From Bacillota bacterium (GTDB lineage: Bacteria; Bacillota; Clostridia; Acetivibrionales; Acetivibrionaceae): a stretch of 13,863 bases of DNA. The first letter of the stretch is position 1; the number at the start of each line of letters is the position of its first letter. Shown piece after piece: positions 13,214 to 13,863 of the stretch. The notes under the pieces were generated by a model. The model made no database searches and had not been told where the DNA came from. It saw only the letters and a program-made list of their open reading frames with translations. Where the stretch lies: NCBI GenBank assembly GCA_023421115.1, contig JAEZUI010000170.1:1-13863 (forward strand). Direction: 5' to 3'. Position numbers and translations under genes: made by a program.

Positions 13214-13863
13214 TTACCTAACATCTTGCTGAGTAAATAAAGTGCTTATGGATATATCTCCATAAATCCTCTCAATTGCTTCAGCAAATACAGGAGCAAC
13301 TGAAAGAGATACCCATTTTGAAATTTTCTTATCTTCCTGCACAGGAATAGTATTTAGTGTTACTATTTCTTTCATAGGGGATGCATCAATCCTTTCTAAA
13401 GCAGAACCGGATAACACACCATGAGTACAACAAGCATATACTTCTTTTGCCCCTATCTCAACAAGAGCATTGACTGCATTTAATATTGTTCCGCCTGTAT
13501 CAATGAGGTCATCAACTAATACAACCCTCTTATTATTTACATCTCCAATTATATTCATAATTTCAGAAACATTTGCTTTAGGTCGCCTTTTATCTATTAT
13601 AGCTAAAGGAACCTCCAACCTTTCAGCAAACTTTCTCGATCTTGAAACACTGCCTACATCCGGTGATACTACAACCACATCGCTTGTATCCTGGAATTTC
13701 TCCCTAAAATAACTTGCTAAAATAGGTACTCCAATCAAATGGTCAACAGGTATATCAAAAAATCCTTGCAGCTGAGGTGCATGTAAATCCATAGTCAATA
13801 TTCTGTCTGTTCCCGCTGTTGTTATAAGATTTGCTACCAGCTTTGCAGATATTGGATCTCTTG
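13214..13863 (-). CDS. prs: Ribose-phosphate pyrophosphokinase (PRPP synthetase), 5' end outside the window
   Basis: The visible 215 C-terminal residues (frame open to the window edge, starting RDPISAKLVANL) are a class I PRPP synthetase. Recognisable parts are TMDLHAPQLQGFF with the catalytic-loop neighbourhood, VVVSPDVGSVSRSRKFAE, IDKRRP, and the PRPP/ribose-5-phosphate loop VVLVDDLIDTGGTI. A full enzyme has about 315 residues, so roughly 100 are missing on the right. It makes PRPP from ribose-5-phosphate and ATP for purine, pyrimidine, histidine and NAD synthesis. The conserved order prs-pth-mfd is kept. The C-terminus ends STLFTQQDVR without unusual features. Confidence 0.97.
   Translation of the reverse strand, partial: RDPISAKLVANLITTAGTDRILTMDLHAPQLQGFFDIPVDHLIGVPILASYFREKFQDTSDVVVVSPDVGSVSRSRKFAERLEVPLAIIDKRRPKANVSEIMNIIGDVNNKRVVLVDDLIDTGGTILNAVNALVEIGAKEVYACCTHGVLSGSALERIDASPMKEIVTLNTIPVQEDKKISKWVSLSVAPVFAEAIERIYGDISISTLFTQQDVR

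Overview
The window is AT-rich and carries the conserved house-keeping and sporulation block found in endospore-forming Firmicutes: prs, pth, mfd, a parvulin-type foldase, spoVT, mazG, an HU gene, yabO/rqcP, yabP, yabQ, divIC, yabR and tRNA genes, in that order on the minus strand. SpoVT, YabP and YabQ mark a spore former. A stand-alone MazG and an HU gene inside the block fit Clostridia better than Bacillus. I would guess a cellulolytic-type clostridium but cannot name the species.

Layout. Positions 1-180 hold the 3' end of a group II intron (a recognisable domain V and a likely domain VI). A GC-rich, foldable stretch of unknown identity (181-316) follows. Two plus-strand accessory genes come next: a lipoprotein (335-886) and a small ORF with a poor start (956-1267). 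A minus-strand tRNA-Leu(UAA)/initiator tRNA-Met pair follows with a near-perfect promoter (1514-1542) and terminator (1266-1297). From 1804 to the right edge almost everything is on the minus strand: yabR, divIC, yabQ, yabP, rqcP, hup, mazG, spoVT, foldase, mfd, pth and partial prs. The one exception is a plus-strand L,D-transpeptidase-fold gene (6343-6714) between mazG and spoVT.

The genes cover PRPP synthesis (prs), peptidyl-tRNA recycling (pth), transcription-coupled repair (mfd), extracytoplasmic folding (foldase), late forespore regulation (spoVT), nucleotide clean-up (mazG), nucleoid structure (hup), stalled-ribosome rescue (rqcP), spore coat/cortex assembly (yabP, yabQ), division (divIC) and an S1-domain protein (yabR). 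Promoters seen in the sequence (upstream of the tRNAs, yabR, hup and the foldase) and several terminators show that the block is several transcription units, not one operon.

The most interesting non-coding content is a family of three 149-153 bp MITE-like elements (3305-3453, 3806-3958, 5894-6045). Each is flanked by a direct TTA repeat, and the copies share inverted ends and internal hairpins. One copy sits exactly in the yabP stop codon, and the duplicated TTA keeps both the stop codon and the sequence ahead of yabQ. A separate 95-bp near-palindrome (4404-4498) may be another small mobile remnant. I found no CRISPR array, no rRNA, and no clear undescribed multi-gene system.
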